Shown one piece after another: positions 34,394 to 42,972 of a DNA stretch of 64,000 nt; positions within the stretch are counted from its first letter, which is position 1, and each line of letters opens with the position of its first letter. The position numbers were made by a program, and so were the translations under genes. The stretch comes from an uncultured Sunxiuqinia sp. (GTDB taxonomy: Bacteria; Bacteroidota; Bacteroidia; Bacteroidales; Prolixibacteraceae): positions 434,001 through 498,000 of the forward strand of contig NZ_OY782767.1 of NCBI RefSeq assembly GCF_963678245.1, written 5' to 3'. Below the pieces are notes generated by a model. That model was given only the letters and a program-made list of their open reading frames with translations, did not search any database and was not told where the DNA came from.

Positions 34394-35212
34394 ATGCAAT
34401 TATTTGACAACTTACCTTGGTATACCTACGTAATACTGGCTGTTGCAGTTGTATCCTACGCTTACCGCTATTTTAAAACAGCAAAAGATGGTTATGATGA
34501 AGGAGACGGAATACAATTAACTAAGGCTAAATTTAGAAAGTCTCCTCAAAGCCAACTCAACAAAGATCAGCTTTTTGGGGTAGCACTTTACACACCTATT
34601 GCAGAGTGGTGGAAAGCCGATACCAATACACTAACCTTTTTAACCCCAAAGAAAGTGAAGCCGTATTTAGAAGGCTGGGGAATTGATACTACAGAAGGTT
34701 ACTGGTCGCTAACCGAATATTTTATGAAAGATGGTCGCCGTTGGTATTTCGATTTTATTGTTGACATGATCAATAACCAATCCGAAGAAAACTGGAACGA
34801 TTTGATGGCTGAAAAATTTGGCGGTAATGAGCGTGCAGATCGTTACTTTAAGCTGTTGAAAACGGGTACAACAGTACAAAAATTAAAACAAAAAGGAATT
34901 TTTGCATTCGACTCTGATTTAGAATTAGGTGTCGCGGGTTACGATGCAGCGGTATTGGCAGGTCAGGCACGTAAGGCATTTACAGCCCAAGTTATTTCAG
35001 AAAAAGATGCTTGGAAGGTAATAAGATTTGCCAAAGAATTGGCTTTACAACATTTTTCATCTTGGGAAGAATTCGGGAAGAGTTTTGCTCTTGGCTTTGA
35101 TCTGGATATGCGTGCAGACTACCACGACTATAAAGAAGAGGTTTTTCATTTATACCTTCAAGTTATAAGTGAACCTTCTAGCCCTTGGAATACTATCGAT
35201 TGGCCAAAATAA
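34394..35212 (+). CDS. DUF1266 domain protein
   Basis: A 272-residue protein with an N-terminal hydrophobic stretch (WYTYVILAVAVVSYAYRYF), then a DUF1266-type domain (about 130-270: GVAGYDAAVLAGQARKAF, ISEKDAWKVIRFAKELALQHF, WEEFGKSFALG). The function of DUF1266 is unknown. It is the middle gene of the lemA-DUF1266-DUF3137 row, 6 bp after lemA, and is likely cotranscribed. Its codon usage looks a little less AT-rich than that of its neighbours. Confidence 0.82.
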   Translation: MQLFDNLPWYTYVILAVAVVSYAYRYFKTAKDGYDEGDGIQLTKAKFRKSPQSQLNKDQLFGVALYTPIAEWWKADTNTLTFLTPKKVKPYLEGWGIDTTEGYWSLTEYFMKDGRRWYFDFIVDMINNQSEENWNDLMAEKFGGNERADRYFKLLKTGTTVQKLKQKGIFAFDSDLELGVAGYDAAVLAGQARKAFTAQVISEKDAWKVIRFAKELALQHFSSWEEFGKSFALGFDLDMRADYHDYKEEVFHLYLQVISEPSSPWNTIDWPK

Positions 35213-35221
35213 ACGCTAGTG

Positions 35222-36298
35222 ATGACTAAACAGGATATTGAACACGTATATCAAGAAACAAGTGCTACCTTAAAAACGATTTCCCAAAAAAGAAAAGCAA
35301 CTTTATTTTTTCAAAAAATGATGTGGTTGTTAATGGGAATGTACTTTGTAGGAGCAACCTTGGTCGTTTTGAGTGCTTATTTTCCTGAAGAATTAAAGTG
35401 GCTGTCAGTCATTGCTAACAAATTGCTAGGCAATACCAAAAACCCATACCAACAGTTGTATTACCTATTACCTCTACTAATTCTTATAAGTATTAATTCG
35501 TATTTTTTTAGCGGTGCTTTTTATCGATTCAAAACACTAGAAATGAATACCATTTCTAAAATGATTAAGCAACTTTTTCCCCAAGCTGAATTTTCACAAA
35601 CCTCACAAATCAACAACAACATCACCATAGAAAGCAAACTTTTTGCATGGATAAAAACCAATACACCTATATATACTTTTGGGCAAATGCGAACATCTGT
35701 AAATGGCACATATCTCAATATTGCAGATATTGGGTTTATTGAAAACCATATTGGTAACAAACTTATAAACAGTTCACTAAAAATTCCATTGCTCAATATT
35801 CCTGTGGTTATATACCAATACATACTCAAAAACATAGCTACTTCAAAAACATCAGACGCTGTTTGTTTTTCTTTTAGAGGAATGTATTGCTGGGCAAATT
35901 TTAATAAGAAGCTAACCACAAGAACCATTGTGATTCCTAATAGCCTAACCACAAAACTTGATCGCTTTGCCAGTTTCAATTTTAAAGATGAAGAAAAGAT
36001 TGCATTGGAAGATGCCAGGTTTAATAGTCATTTTTCAGTGTACAGTCCGGACCAAATTGAGTCAAGGTATGTATTATCTTCTTCCGTAATGGAAAAAATA
36101 ACAACATTAAAAGAACGATTTAATCGAAACATCATGCTGTCGTTTATCAACAATAAGGTTTTTTTAGCCGTAGAAAATCCCAATGGGATATTTTCATTCC
36201 CTTCAGGAAAGTTAGATTCTATAACTATCATAGAAGAACTAATCGCTGAAATAAATACAGCTCAAAGTATGGTGACTGAATTAAAATTAAACAGATGA
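35222..36298 (+). CDS. DUF3137 membrane protein
   Basis: I start at the ATG at 35222 rather than the GTG one codon earlier. The protein has 358 residues. Two hydrophobic helices lie near the N-terminus (about 32-54: MMWLLMGMYFVGATLVVLSA; about 78-98: YYLLPLLILISINSYFFSG). A long soluble domain (about 110-358) matches the DUF3137 pattern (SKIPL-like GNKLINSSLKIPLL, FSFRGMYCWANFNK, SHFSVYSPDQIESRYVLSSS, MLSFINNKVFLAVEN). Such proteins are often encoded with LemA and lack a defined function. Gene order suggests one membrane-associated complex. Confidence 0.82.
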   Translation: MTKQDIEHVYQETSATLKTISQKRKATLFFQKMMWLLMGMYFVGATLVVLSAYFPEELKWLSVIANKLLGNTKNPYQQLYYLLPLLILISINSYFFSGAFYRFKTLEMNTISKMIKQLFPQAEFSQTSQINNNITIESKLFAWIKTNTPIYTFGQMRTSVNGTYLNIADIGFIENHIGNKLINSSLKIPLLNIPVVIYQYILKNIATSKTSDAVCFSFRGMYCWANFNKKLTTRTIVIPNSLTTKLDRFASFNFKDEEKIALEDARFNSHFSVYSPDQIESRYVLSSSVMEKITTLKERFNRNIMLSFINNKVFLAVENPNGIFSFPSGKLDSITIIEELIAEINTAQSMVTELKLNR

Positions 36299-36332
36299 AA
36301 AAGAAAGAGAAAAGCTAGAATAATTCCCAATC

Positions 36333-36674
36333 ATGAGAACCTTAAAATACATTATAAATTATGCCTTTTGGATAGCTATGTCTTTAGTATTTGGTATTGG
36401 TTATTTGCGTATTGTTTTAGGTGCTAATAATACGTCAGCTGATGGTATTGGATATTTATTTAATATGTTTTACTACTGGGGTTTGTTTCATGTAGGGATG
36501 ATAGTAGGATTGGTTATTGCCTTTTTATTTATCTTTTTAGATGTCTTTTATCTGAGAAAGAAGTTGAAAAACAACTTCCAATCAACAATCACACGATTCT
36601 TATGCCTTGTGGTAATTACCATATTTGTAGGAATCACCCATTATATTTTGGAAAAAGTAATTGATGTTATTTAA
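36333..36674 (+). CDS. Small three-helix membrane protein
   Basis: A 113-residue protein, mostly hydrophobic. Helices are at about 9-27 (YAFWIAMSLVFGIGYLRIV), 48-72 (GLFHVGMIVGLVIAFLFIFLDVFYL) and 88-105 (FLCLVVITIFVGITHYIL). No family is recognised. It starts 34 bp after the DUF3137 gene and may belong to the same operon. The following 160 bp contain a short weak frame and no other clear gene. Confidence 0.65.
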   Translation: MRTLKYIINYAFWIAMSLVFGIGYLRIVLGANNTSADGIGYLFNMFYYWGLFHVGMIVGLVIAFLFIFLDVFYLRKKLKNNFQSTITRFLCLVVITIFVGITHYILEKVIDVI

Positions 36675-36833
36675 GTCTAAAAATGAATGAAAAAAGCACG
36701 AAGAGCTTATCCATTATTTGATTCAGGCAATTTACAATCTGTAATACGCTATAGAGAGGAATGGTTAAGGTAGACATATTAAAATTAAACAGAAAAACCT
36801 TTTATAAGACTTTTTAAAAAATAAGAAAAATTA

Positions 36834-37805
36834 GTGGAAATTATCCTAGTCATATTTTTAATTGTAACAGCAGCTTTAGTCCTTTTACTCCTTTACAAAG
36901 TTATAAGATGGATAATTGCTAAAAAAGCAAGAGGTGTTAGCATATTAGTACTACTGCTCATTATAGGTGTTGGCTACACCATCAACCATCTGTTTTTCAC
37001 AAAAATGGAATTCATTCAGTCTAAAGTATATCCTAATTTATACCTAGTGAAGAATGAAATCAAAGACCGGACGGAATTACAGCAAATCATAAAGAAAAAG
37101 GTGGTTAATATGATAGATAATGGTTTAATAGACCATCAAGAAATATATTCAAAAAATACCTCTAAAGCACCTTACGCTACTTTAGCTTTTTACACGTATA
37201 ACAAAAATTCACAGCTATCATTATTTCAAGATTATGGTACCGCTTATTTCATAGAAAAAAAAGAAGATTTAGGCGGAATGATTGTGGAAGACTTGTCTAT
37301 GTACGGTAAATACAAATTGGCTACCTATAACCTTCGTACATATAAAAATGACACTACATGCTATTATGGCATATTAAATTATTACAAAGAGGGCTACATT
37401 ATAAAAACAGATACTTTATTAAGACAATCTTGTGGAAATAAATCCCAAAAGACAACTGAGCAACAGTTAGAGAGTCCAGCCAATATTGAAGAAGCAACAG
37501 AAATAACCCCTATTCCAAGTGAATTTAAAAGCCTGTTAAAGCCAAATGAAACATTAAAATTGGGTGTCGTTTATACCGATACTGTGCGATATGTAAATTT
37601 TGATGATAATGGAGATTATTTGCTGTTTTTTGTAGAAAAAAGCCAGGATACTATCGGTCTTATACACAATAAACATAACTCCGAATTTATTCAAGGTGAA
37701 ACCCTTGAAATACAATGGAAAATAGATAGTCTGCGACCTGCAGGTGATCCTGAATTTTTAGAGTTTAAAGAGTTTCTAATTTCAGCTAAAAATAGTAAAA
37801 ACTAG
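36834..37805 (+). CDS. Membrane protein with extracytoplasmic domain, unknown
   Basis: A 323-residue protein that starts with GTG at 36834. Two hydrophobic segments (about 2-22 and 35-54) precede a large soluble domain rich in Tyr, Asp and Lys (YATLAFYTYNKNSQLSLF, TYNLRTYKNDTTCYYGI). A second domain at about 235-320 follows a low-complexity linker (IEEATEITPIPSEFK). Two cysteines in the soluble part (Cys180, Cys203 region) could form a disulfide. I know no family. The gap to the next gene is 2 bp, so it is the head of a tight four-gene run. Confidence 0.68.
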   Translation: MEIILVIFLIVTAALVLLLLYKVIRWIIAKKARGVSILVLLLIIGVGYTINHLFFTKMEFIQSKVYPNLYLVKNEIKDRTELQQIIKKKVVNMIDNGLIDHQEIYSKNTSKAPYATLAFYTYNKNSQLSLFQDYGTAYFIEKKEDLGGMIVEDLSMYGKYKLATYNLRTYKNDTTCYYGILNYYKEGYIIKTDTLLRQSCGNKSQKTTEQQLESPANIEEATEITPIPSEFKSLLKPNETLKLGVVYTDTVRYVNFDDNGDYLLFFVEKSQDTIGLIHNKHNSEFIQGETLEIQWKIDSLRPAGDPEFLEFKEFLISAKNSKN

Positions 37806-37807
37806 CA

Positions 37808-38299
37808 ATGGCCAATAGAAAGTACATATCACAAGTTTTAAACAGTATTTTTTTACTCACACTATTACTTTTTGTATTGGATGTTTTCACTGTTTTTGAA
37901 ATTAAAAACCAACCTATAAAGACATTTGTTTATATCGGTATCATAGCTCTAGCCCCGCTAATTTTAATTTGGCATTTATGGTTTTTTAAAAGTTCAAAAA
38001 GAAAAATTATAAACGCCATGCTTCCTTTACTTACACTCATAGGAATTTTGTTTGTTGGGCCTATTGAAATATTGTTTTCATCAAGTAGTTGGAAAACACA
38101 AAAAGTGCTCTATCAGAGCGAAAATACATTCTTCAATAAAACAGAAATTCAAACACAAGATTTAGGCGCATTGGGTTTTAACAAGCGAATAGTTGAAGTT
38201 AGATACTTAACCAAATGGTTTATGATTGTTAAACCGATAACTAAAAGTGTTAGTGATGATACAATTAAGGGCAGATTCAATAAAACTAAAATAAAATGA
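37808..38299 (+). CDS. Membrane protein, unknown
   Basis: A 163-residue protein with three hydrophobic helices in the first 100 residues (LNSIFLLTLLLFVLDVFTVF, FVYIGIIALAPLILIWHLWFF, AMLPLLTLIGILFVGPIEIL) and a short soluble C-terminal domain (ENTFFNKTEIQTQDLGALGF, VEVRYLTKWFMIVKP). No family is recognised. It is spaced 2 bp after the preceding gene and overlaps the following one by 4 nt (ATGA), so the three must be cotranslated. Confidence 0.68.
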   Translation: MANRKYISQVLNSIFLLTLLLFVLDVFTVFEIKNQPIKTFVYIGIIALAPLILIWHLWFFKSSKRKIINAMLPLLTLIGILFVGPIEILFSSSSWKTQKVLYQSENTFFNKTEIQTQDLGALGFNKRIVEVRYLTKWFMIVKPITKSVSDDTIKGRFNKTKIK

Positions 38300-39276
38300 C
38301 ATTTGCATTTCAAATACTTATATCCTCAGCCATTTTTTGTGTGCTCATACTTGTAGTATTGGGCATTCAAAAAAAAGGGTTTTTAAAACATAAAGCCATT
38401 ACCATTTTATTACTCATAGTAACAAGTTTGTTTTTTTGTACTTCACTGTTTTTTTGTTATTCAGAATTTACTGCCTATGAGGTAAGAAAAAAACAATACG
38501 CTCAAGATGATAAAAATGCTTTAGATGTAATGGACAATATTGCTTCTAACCAAGGAGAAATTGATGCATATAAATATTTTAAATCATACCGCAGCTCTTT
38601 AAATGGCTACGAGTTTTTTTTAATAGATATGATTCGAAATAGTCACCAAGAACAGGTTTCCTATATTTATAATCTGCGCGACAAAATTGTTGAACAGTTT
38701 GAAAGTGAGGAATATAACCAAGAGTATTGGAACAAGGTTTTTTCCATTGTTTTTCAGCAAGAAAATAGTACTAAAACGTATTTAAAATCTAATTATGAAG
38801 TTACTAGCATTATTCCTCCTGATGATGTTTATACTGAGTTAAATGGTGACTATGGCGACTTGAATGATGCTGAAAACTTCAGTTACTTTGAAAGTCTTTG
38901 TAATCTTATATATATTGAAGGCGAAATAAAAAACCCTGAAAATAGGTCCGCAGCACGTATTGAAATACTTTGGCAATACAACAAGGCCTTTATCTATACA
39001 TTTTTTTCAAAATCAAAATACGACCAATTGTGCAGACAACTGGTTAACGACCTAATAATCGTTTACGACCGTATTGTTGCTCAACCTAATTACAAATCCT
39101 TTTACGAAGCGTACGATGTTTCTGATGATGTGTTTCTAGATTTTCCGTCTAAGGAATTCACGAGTTCTTTTCAATTTTCGTGGCCCTTTAGTTTCTGGGA
39201 TAGACGCTTTAGCGAACATAACAGTGAACAAGTTTACAATATCTTAAAAGAACTTCAAGATCATTACAGCAATTAA
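38296..39276 (+). CDS. Membrane protein with C-terminal domain shared by the next gene
   Basis: A 326-residue protein. Two N-terminal hydrophobic helices (about 5-24 and 34-55) precede a soluble helical domain. The last ~90 residues (YDQLCRQLVNDLIIVYDRI, then FSFWDRRFSEHNSEQVYNIL-KELQDHYSN) align with the end of the next gene (YEKVFEKQLTACIAAYNEI, then ITFWKRRALEKNDTMLYSIL-KEIKTHYNQVD), so the pair arose by duplication. The function is unknown. It overlaps the preceding gene by 4 nt and lies 7 bp before its paralogue. Confidence 0.68.
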   Translation: MTFAFQILISSAIFCVLILVVLGIQKKGFLKHKAITILLLIVTSLFFCTSLFFCYSEFTAYEVRKKQYAQDDKNALDVMDNIASNQGEIDAYKYFKSYRSSLNGYEFFLIDMIRNSHQEQVSYIYNLRDKIVEQFESEEYNQEYWNKVFSIVFQQENSTKTYLKSNYEVTSIIPPDDVYTELNGDYGDLNDAENFSYFESLCNLIYIEGEIKNPENRSAARIEILWQYNKAFIYTFFSKSKYDQLCRQLVNDLIIVYDRIVAQPNYKSFYEAYDVSDDVFLDFPSKEFTSSFQFSWPFSFWDRRFSEHNSEQVYNILKELQDHYSN

Positions 39277-39283
39277 AAACAGG

Positions 39284-40057
39284 ATGAAAAAAACTATTGT
39301 CATATTAATTGCAACAGGATTCGCTTTGGTGGGGGTGGGGTTTTATTTCGCTCAAAAATCGTTGCAGTATATTACTAACAAAGAAGAGAAAATCAAATTA
39401 TTGGATAGCATCGCTGACGATAAAGCTAAAATAGAACGTGCTTTTAGTCAACTTCAAAACAATACTATAAACTATCAGCATCTAGAGCTCAATCAATACG
39501 ATTATAATGCGGTTTACCCTTGTTTACAAGAATATATAAACAAAAATAATTTACCTTCAAATTGCGATGAGCAATTATTAAGAGTTGTTATTGATGATTT
39601 TGGAGAAGTAGGTATGGTAAATGCAATCGTTGGTGAAGCTATTGATTTTACCAACCTATCGTTTAATACTCATTTTATTAATGATTTATTTAAGGAAGAA
39701 GCATTGCTAAAATCAAAACTCATTTTAAGTTTTTTTAATAAGTACCGAAATGCAGAGCGATTACAACACGTTTTTAATAAGTATAAAAATCACATCTACA
39801 AGATTCTTCCCAAGAGTGTTTATGAAAAAGTATTCGAGAAACAACTTACAGCATGCATTGCTGCTTATAACGAAATAAAAAGCAAACCAGATGAAGAGGC
39901 TTTTTTTAAAGACATCTATTTTAAGGCAGACACTCAAAAACTACACGGTAAATATTGGAATATTACATTTTGGAAACGAAGAGCATTAGAAAAAAACGAT
40001 ACAATGCTGTATTCCATCTTAAAAGAAATTAAAACACATTATAATCAAGTTGATTAG
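39284..40057 (+). CDS. Membrane-anchored paralogue of the preceding gene
   Basis: A 257-residue protein with one N-terminal hydrophobic helix (IVILIATGFALVGVGFYFA) and a soluble remainder. Its C-terminal ~95 residues match those of the preceding product (FW-x-RR, then ILKEIxxHY), but it has only one membrane segment and lacks the second half of the other protein's N-terminal region. No enzyme motif is seen. The product probably faces the periplasm. The arrangement suggests a tandem duplication followed by divergence. Confidence 0.66.
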   Translation: MKKTIVILIATGFALVGVGFYFAQKSLQYITNKEEKIKLLDSIADDKAKIERAFSQLQNNTINYQHLELNQYDYNAVYPCLQEYINKNNLPSNCDEQLLRVVIDDFGEVGMVNAIVGEAIDFTNLSFNTHFINDLFKEEALLKSKLILSFFNKYRNAERLQHVFNKYKNHIYKILPKSVYEKVFEKQLTACIAAYNEIKSKPDEEAFFKDIYFKADTQKLHGKYWNITFWKRRALEKNDTMLYSILKEIKTHYNQVD

Positions 40058-40072
40058 AAATACAATTTGAAA

Positions 40073-41374
40073 ATGAAACGACAATACATACTATTGCTAT
40101 TAATTTTTAGTTCTTGCGCCCAAAAAGCCAATACTAACAGCATTAAAGATACCGTGGAAATTCCCTCAAAAGTAAAAGATGTAGAGGATGCAGTGGATAC
40201 TGTGGAAGCAGTCGCACAAACAGATAACAGCACAAACTTTAAAGAAGTGTTACAAAAACTGAAACAAAAAAGTGTTCCATTAATTGATAGTACTTCATTT
40301 GATAGTTTTATAGATGAAGAAGACTACAAAACAATCAATACAGAAGCATTAAAACTGGTTAAGATTTATAAAAATTGGAACAATCCAAACTATAACTACC
40401 GAGCTATCGATGCCTACCGCTTAAATTTATCTAACAAGTTTTATACTGTTGTTGTTAGCGTATTACTAGGAGATAATGAATTAGAAAACCGACTTATTAA
40501 TTACGATTTAAATGGAAGTATTATTACTTCTGAAATTGTAGCTTATGACGAAATAGCTGAAGGTTGGACACGATATCAATCAAAAATTGAAGCTAAAAAA
40601 ATCACAATAAAATATCACGTTTTGGTAAGTGATGATGATGCTTCGCAAATGGAAATCAACACCTTAAAAATTGAAGCTAACGGAACTTTAAAACAATTAA
40701 CTATTGATGATGTGTTTTACGCATTAGTAATAAAAACGCTTAACATTAACAGTAAAAAATTAATTCCTAGTCTACAGGCATTCAAAATTCTTCCCAATAG
40801 CCCTAACCAAGCTGTTGTAGTTATTCCAGAAGTAGTAGAAGGTAGTGAAGAAGAGCATTATTTTTATCTTAACACACATATAGCCATCGTAAATTTAGAA
40901 ACCAAGCAGATTACACATCAATACTTTGAAAGTTCAAAAACAAACGGTTGGGTTTCCGATGCAATTGTATTAACAGATATTATAATTGATACAGCTCCGT
41001 ATTCTGTTACTGATAATATAAGAGCTTTTGGTATTAAAACCCATTTTGTTGGTAGTTCGCGAGCCAATCAATATGAAAGTGAAAACCTTTCCTTGTTTGT
41101 GAAATTGGAAGATAAGCTCCAAAAAGTGCTAGATAATTATGAAGTTCTGAACAATGGTGGCGAATGGGACGGGTTTTGTTTTGGAAAATTCATAAAAGAA
41201 GAAAAAATACTCATCATATCCCCTCAAAAAACAAATGAATATTATGATATCATTGTGAAAAATAAAATCACTGAAACCAACAATTTTGAAGATGAAAAAG
41301 GAGAGTGTGATTATAAAGAAACTATTACTCATCAAACATCAGTTTTAAAGTTTGATGGGAAAACCTATAACTAA
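40073..41374 (+). CDS. Lipoprotein, unknown function
   Basis: I start at the ATG at 40073 (MKRQYILLLLIFSSCAQK), not the TTG at 40067. The signal peptide ends in a lipobox with Cys (FSSC), so the 433-residue product should be lipidated and held in the inner or outer membrane. After an acidic linker (VEIPSKVKDVEDAVDTVE) comes a beta-rich domain (AIDAYRLNLSNKFYTVVVSV, RLINYDLNGSIITSEIVAYD). It is the last intact gene of the run that begins with lemA. No family is recognised. Confidence 0.7.
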   Translation: MKRQYILLLLIFSSCAQKANTNSIKDTVEIPSKVKDVEDAVDTVEAVAQTDNSTNFKEVLQKLKQKSVPLIDSTSFDSFIDEEDYKTINTEALKLVKIYKNWNNPNYNYRAIDAYRLNLSNKFYTVVVSVLLGDNELENRLINYDLNGSIITSEIVAYDEIAEGWTRYQSKIEAKKITIKYHVLVSDDDASQMEINTLKIEANGTLKQLTIDDVFYALVIKTLNINSKKLIPSLQAFKILPNSPNQAVVVIPEVVEGSEEEHYFYLNTHIAIVNLETKQITHQYFESSKTNGWVSDAIVLTDIIIDTAPYSVTDNIRAFGIKTHFVGSSRANQYESENLSLFVKLEDKLQKVLDNYEVLNNGGEWDGFCFGKFIKEEKILIISPQKTNEYYDIIVKNKITETNNFEDEKGECDYKETITHQTSVLKFDGKTYN

Positions 41375-41469
41375 AATAGTTGCAAACAGAAGCTTTTCTA
41401 AACACAGGAATAAATCTACCAGGAGAACAAAAAGTTAAGGGGCCATTTGAAAAAGACAATTCAGATAGA

Positions 41470-42042
41470 ATGAAAAATACAATAGGACTTTTATTATTAG
41501 CTCTAATTTCCTGTCAAGGCAAATAGGAACAGAAAAACATTACGAATAAATCAAGTTTTTCACAAACCAATGAATTAATCAATAACAAAAACAATTTGTT
41601 TATACTTAATGAAGAGAGCAGTGAAAATTCTGTTAGAATTATTCCACCTAAAAATTCTGATTTTGAATTCCCTGATAGCTCAGCGAAAGCTGAACCATAT
41701 AAAAATGGTGATTTTAATGCTGACGGAAAAGAAGACATACTGGTTTGTGTAGGTACTTGTGGAACAGGAGCTTGTTTGTGCAGTTTGTTTTTAAATCAAT
41801 ATGACAACTTTTACAAACTAGTTTTTATCGATTATTTGAAGAATGTTGAATTTAATGTAGACAAAAACGGAATTTGGACAATTGAATCATCAGAAGAATT
41901 TGAACCATACAATCCTTTCAAAATTCAAATAACTACTTTTAAGTTTGACAAAAGTAAATATCAATATAAAATAGACACTATATTTGTTTATTGTGATAAA
42001 GAAGTGGAACAAATAATGAATGAAGAAAAAACGAACGGTTAA
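41470..42042 (+). pseudogene. Lipoprotein gene with in-frame TAG
   Basis: The ATG at 41470 gives MKNTIGLLLLALISCQGK, a clear lipoprotein signal, then TAG at 41524-41526, and the same frame continues coding-like for 171 codons to TAA 42040. The later part includes NGDFNADGKEDILVCVGTC, a metal-binding EF-hand-like or FG-GAP-like DxNxDGxxD pattern, and EPYNPFKIQITTFKFDKSK. A single nonsense mutation inactivates the lipoprotein unless read through. It ends inside the left arm of a palindromic unit (42036-42220). Confidence 0.65.
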
Positions 42043-42220
42043 CAATGTAAATGTAATGCGGGTTTCAGTGGGTAATTAAATCGTAGTTCGTTGTTGCAAC
42101 ACCGCCAATTCGTCTGCGACGATTGACGGAAAATTTGAAATATTGAATAACCGAATTGGCTCCGTGCGGTTTTGAAAGTTCATCACTTTTAATCCCGCAC
42201 TCCACTTACATAAACCGCCA
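42036..42220. repeat. Palindromic gene-end unit P1
   Basis: The outer arms are CGGTTAACAATGTAAATGTA (from 42036) and a similar, inverted ACTTACATAAACCGCC (to 42219), with an inner pair GCGGG/CCCGC at 42059-42063 and 42194-42198. The pattern recurs at 51381, 52062 and 53761. It begins at the end of a lipoprotein frame and is followed at once by a 101-bp repeat and an IS3 remnant. Confidence 0.7.
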
Positions 42221-42222
42221 TA

Positions 42223-42323
42223 CTGTCTAAAAACCTCTTTCCATGAAAGAATTATTTGGGTAGCTGGCTTTAATAAGAATGAAATATTGAAACTTCAACG
42301 GCTTAATTTCACTTTTTAGACAG
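42223..42323. repeat. 101-bp MITE-like repeat, copy 1
   Basis: The termini CTGTCTAAAAA (42223-42233) and TTTTTAGACAG (42313-42323) are perfect 11-bp inverted repeats. The element is AT-rich with no ORF. Copy 2 at 52184-52284 has the same length and a mostly matching interior (CATGAAAGAAT, GAAATATTG, CTTAATTT). Both copies are followed by ACTGCC. Confidence 0.7.
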
Positions 42324-42348
42324 ACTGCCGTTGTGTGTAATTGTGTGT

Positions 42349-42924
42349 CGTCCTAAAATATGTCTACACTAAAACAGTAGATATGTATAAAAATGATGGC
42401 GTAACCAGGCGTTACAGTGAGAGTTTCAAACTCAAGATTTTAGCCGAACTTAGTCCGGTTAAATATTCCAAAAGACAATTGGCCCGAATTTATAGGATAC
42501 AGTCCAGTACAATCAACGAATGAGTACGAAAGTAAGACCGCAAAGACTTATCAGATAGAAACAAAAGATGAAATAAGTCGCTTAAAAGCCCTTCAAAAAG
42601 GCCCTGTGCCACACAAAGCTAACAGCAGGTCTTATACATCACTCCGACAAAGGGGTGCAATACTGTAGCCAGATGTATGTAATTGAGCTGAAAAGAAAAG
42701 AAATACAAATCAGCATGACAGAAGAGAATCATTGTTATGAGAATGCAGTGACAGAAAGGGTTAACGGTATCCTGAAAGATGAGTTTTACCTCGACCAGTG
42801 CTTCTTTTCTACCCTACAGGCAAAACGTGCTGCAAAAAATGCTATTAAACTATATAATAATAAAAGGCTTCATTTATCGTTAGGGTATAAAATACTACAT
42901 TTGGTGTTTTTTAATGTAGCTTGA
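42349..42924 (+). mobile_element. IS3-family insertion sequence, internally deleted
   Basis: A first frame (ATG 42383 to stop 42523) encodes an IS3 OrfA start: YKNDGVTRRYSESFKLKILA and YSKRQLARIYRIQSSTINE, a helix-turn-helix. After a deletion the end of OrfB is open from about 42628 to 42924. It contains the second catalytic Asp in HHSDKGVQY and the catalytic Glu in YENAVTERVNGILKDEF. The first Asp and most of OrfB are missing, so it cannot transpose alone. The left end (CGTCCTAAAATATGTCTACA) has a solo copy at 53888. Confidence 0.82.
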
Positions 42925-42972
42925 ATCAATGTTTAACCTGTAGCCGTATTTTACGGACTAAACAGCTGTCAG

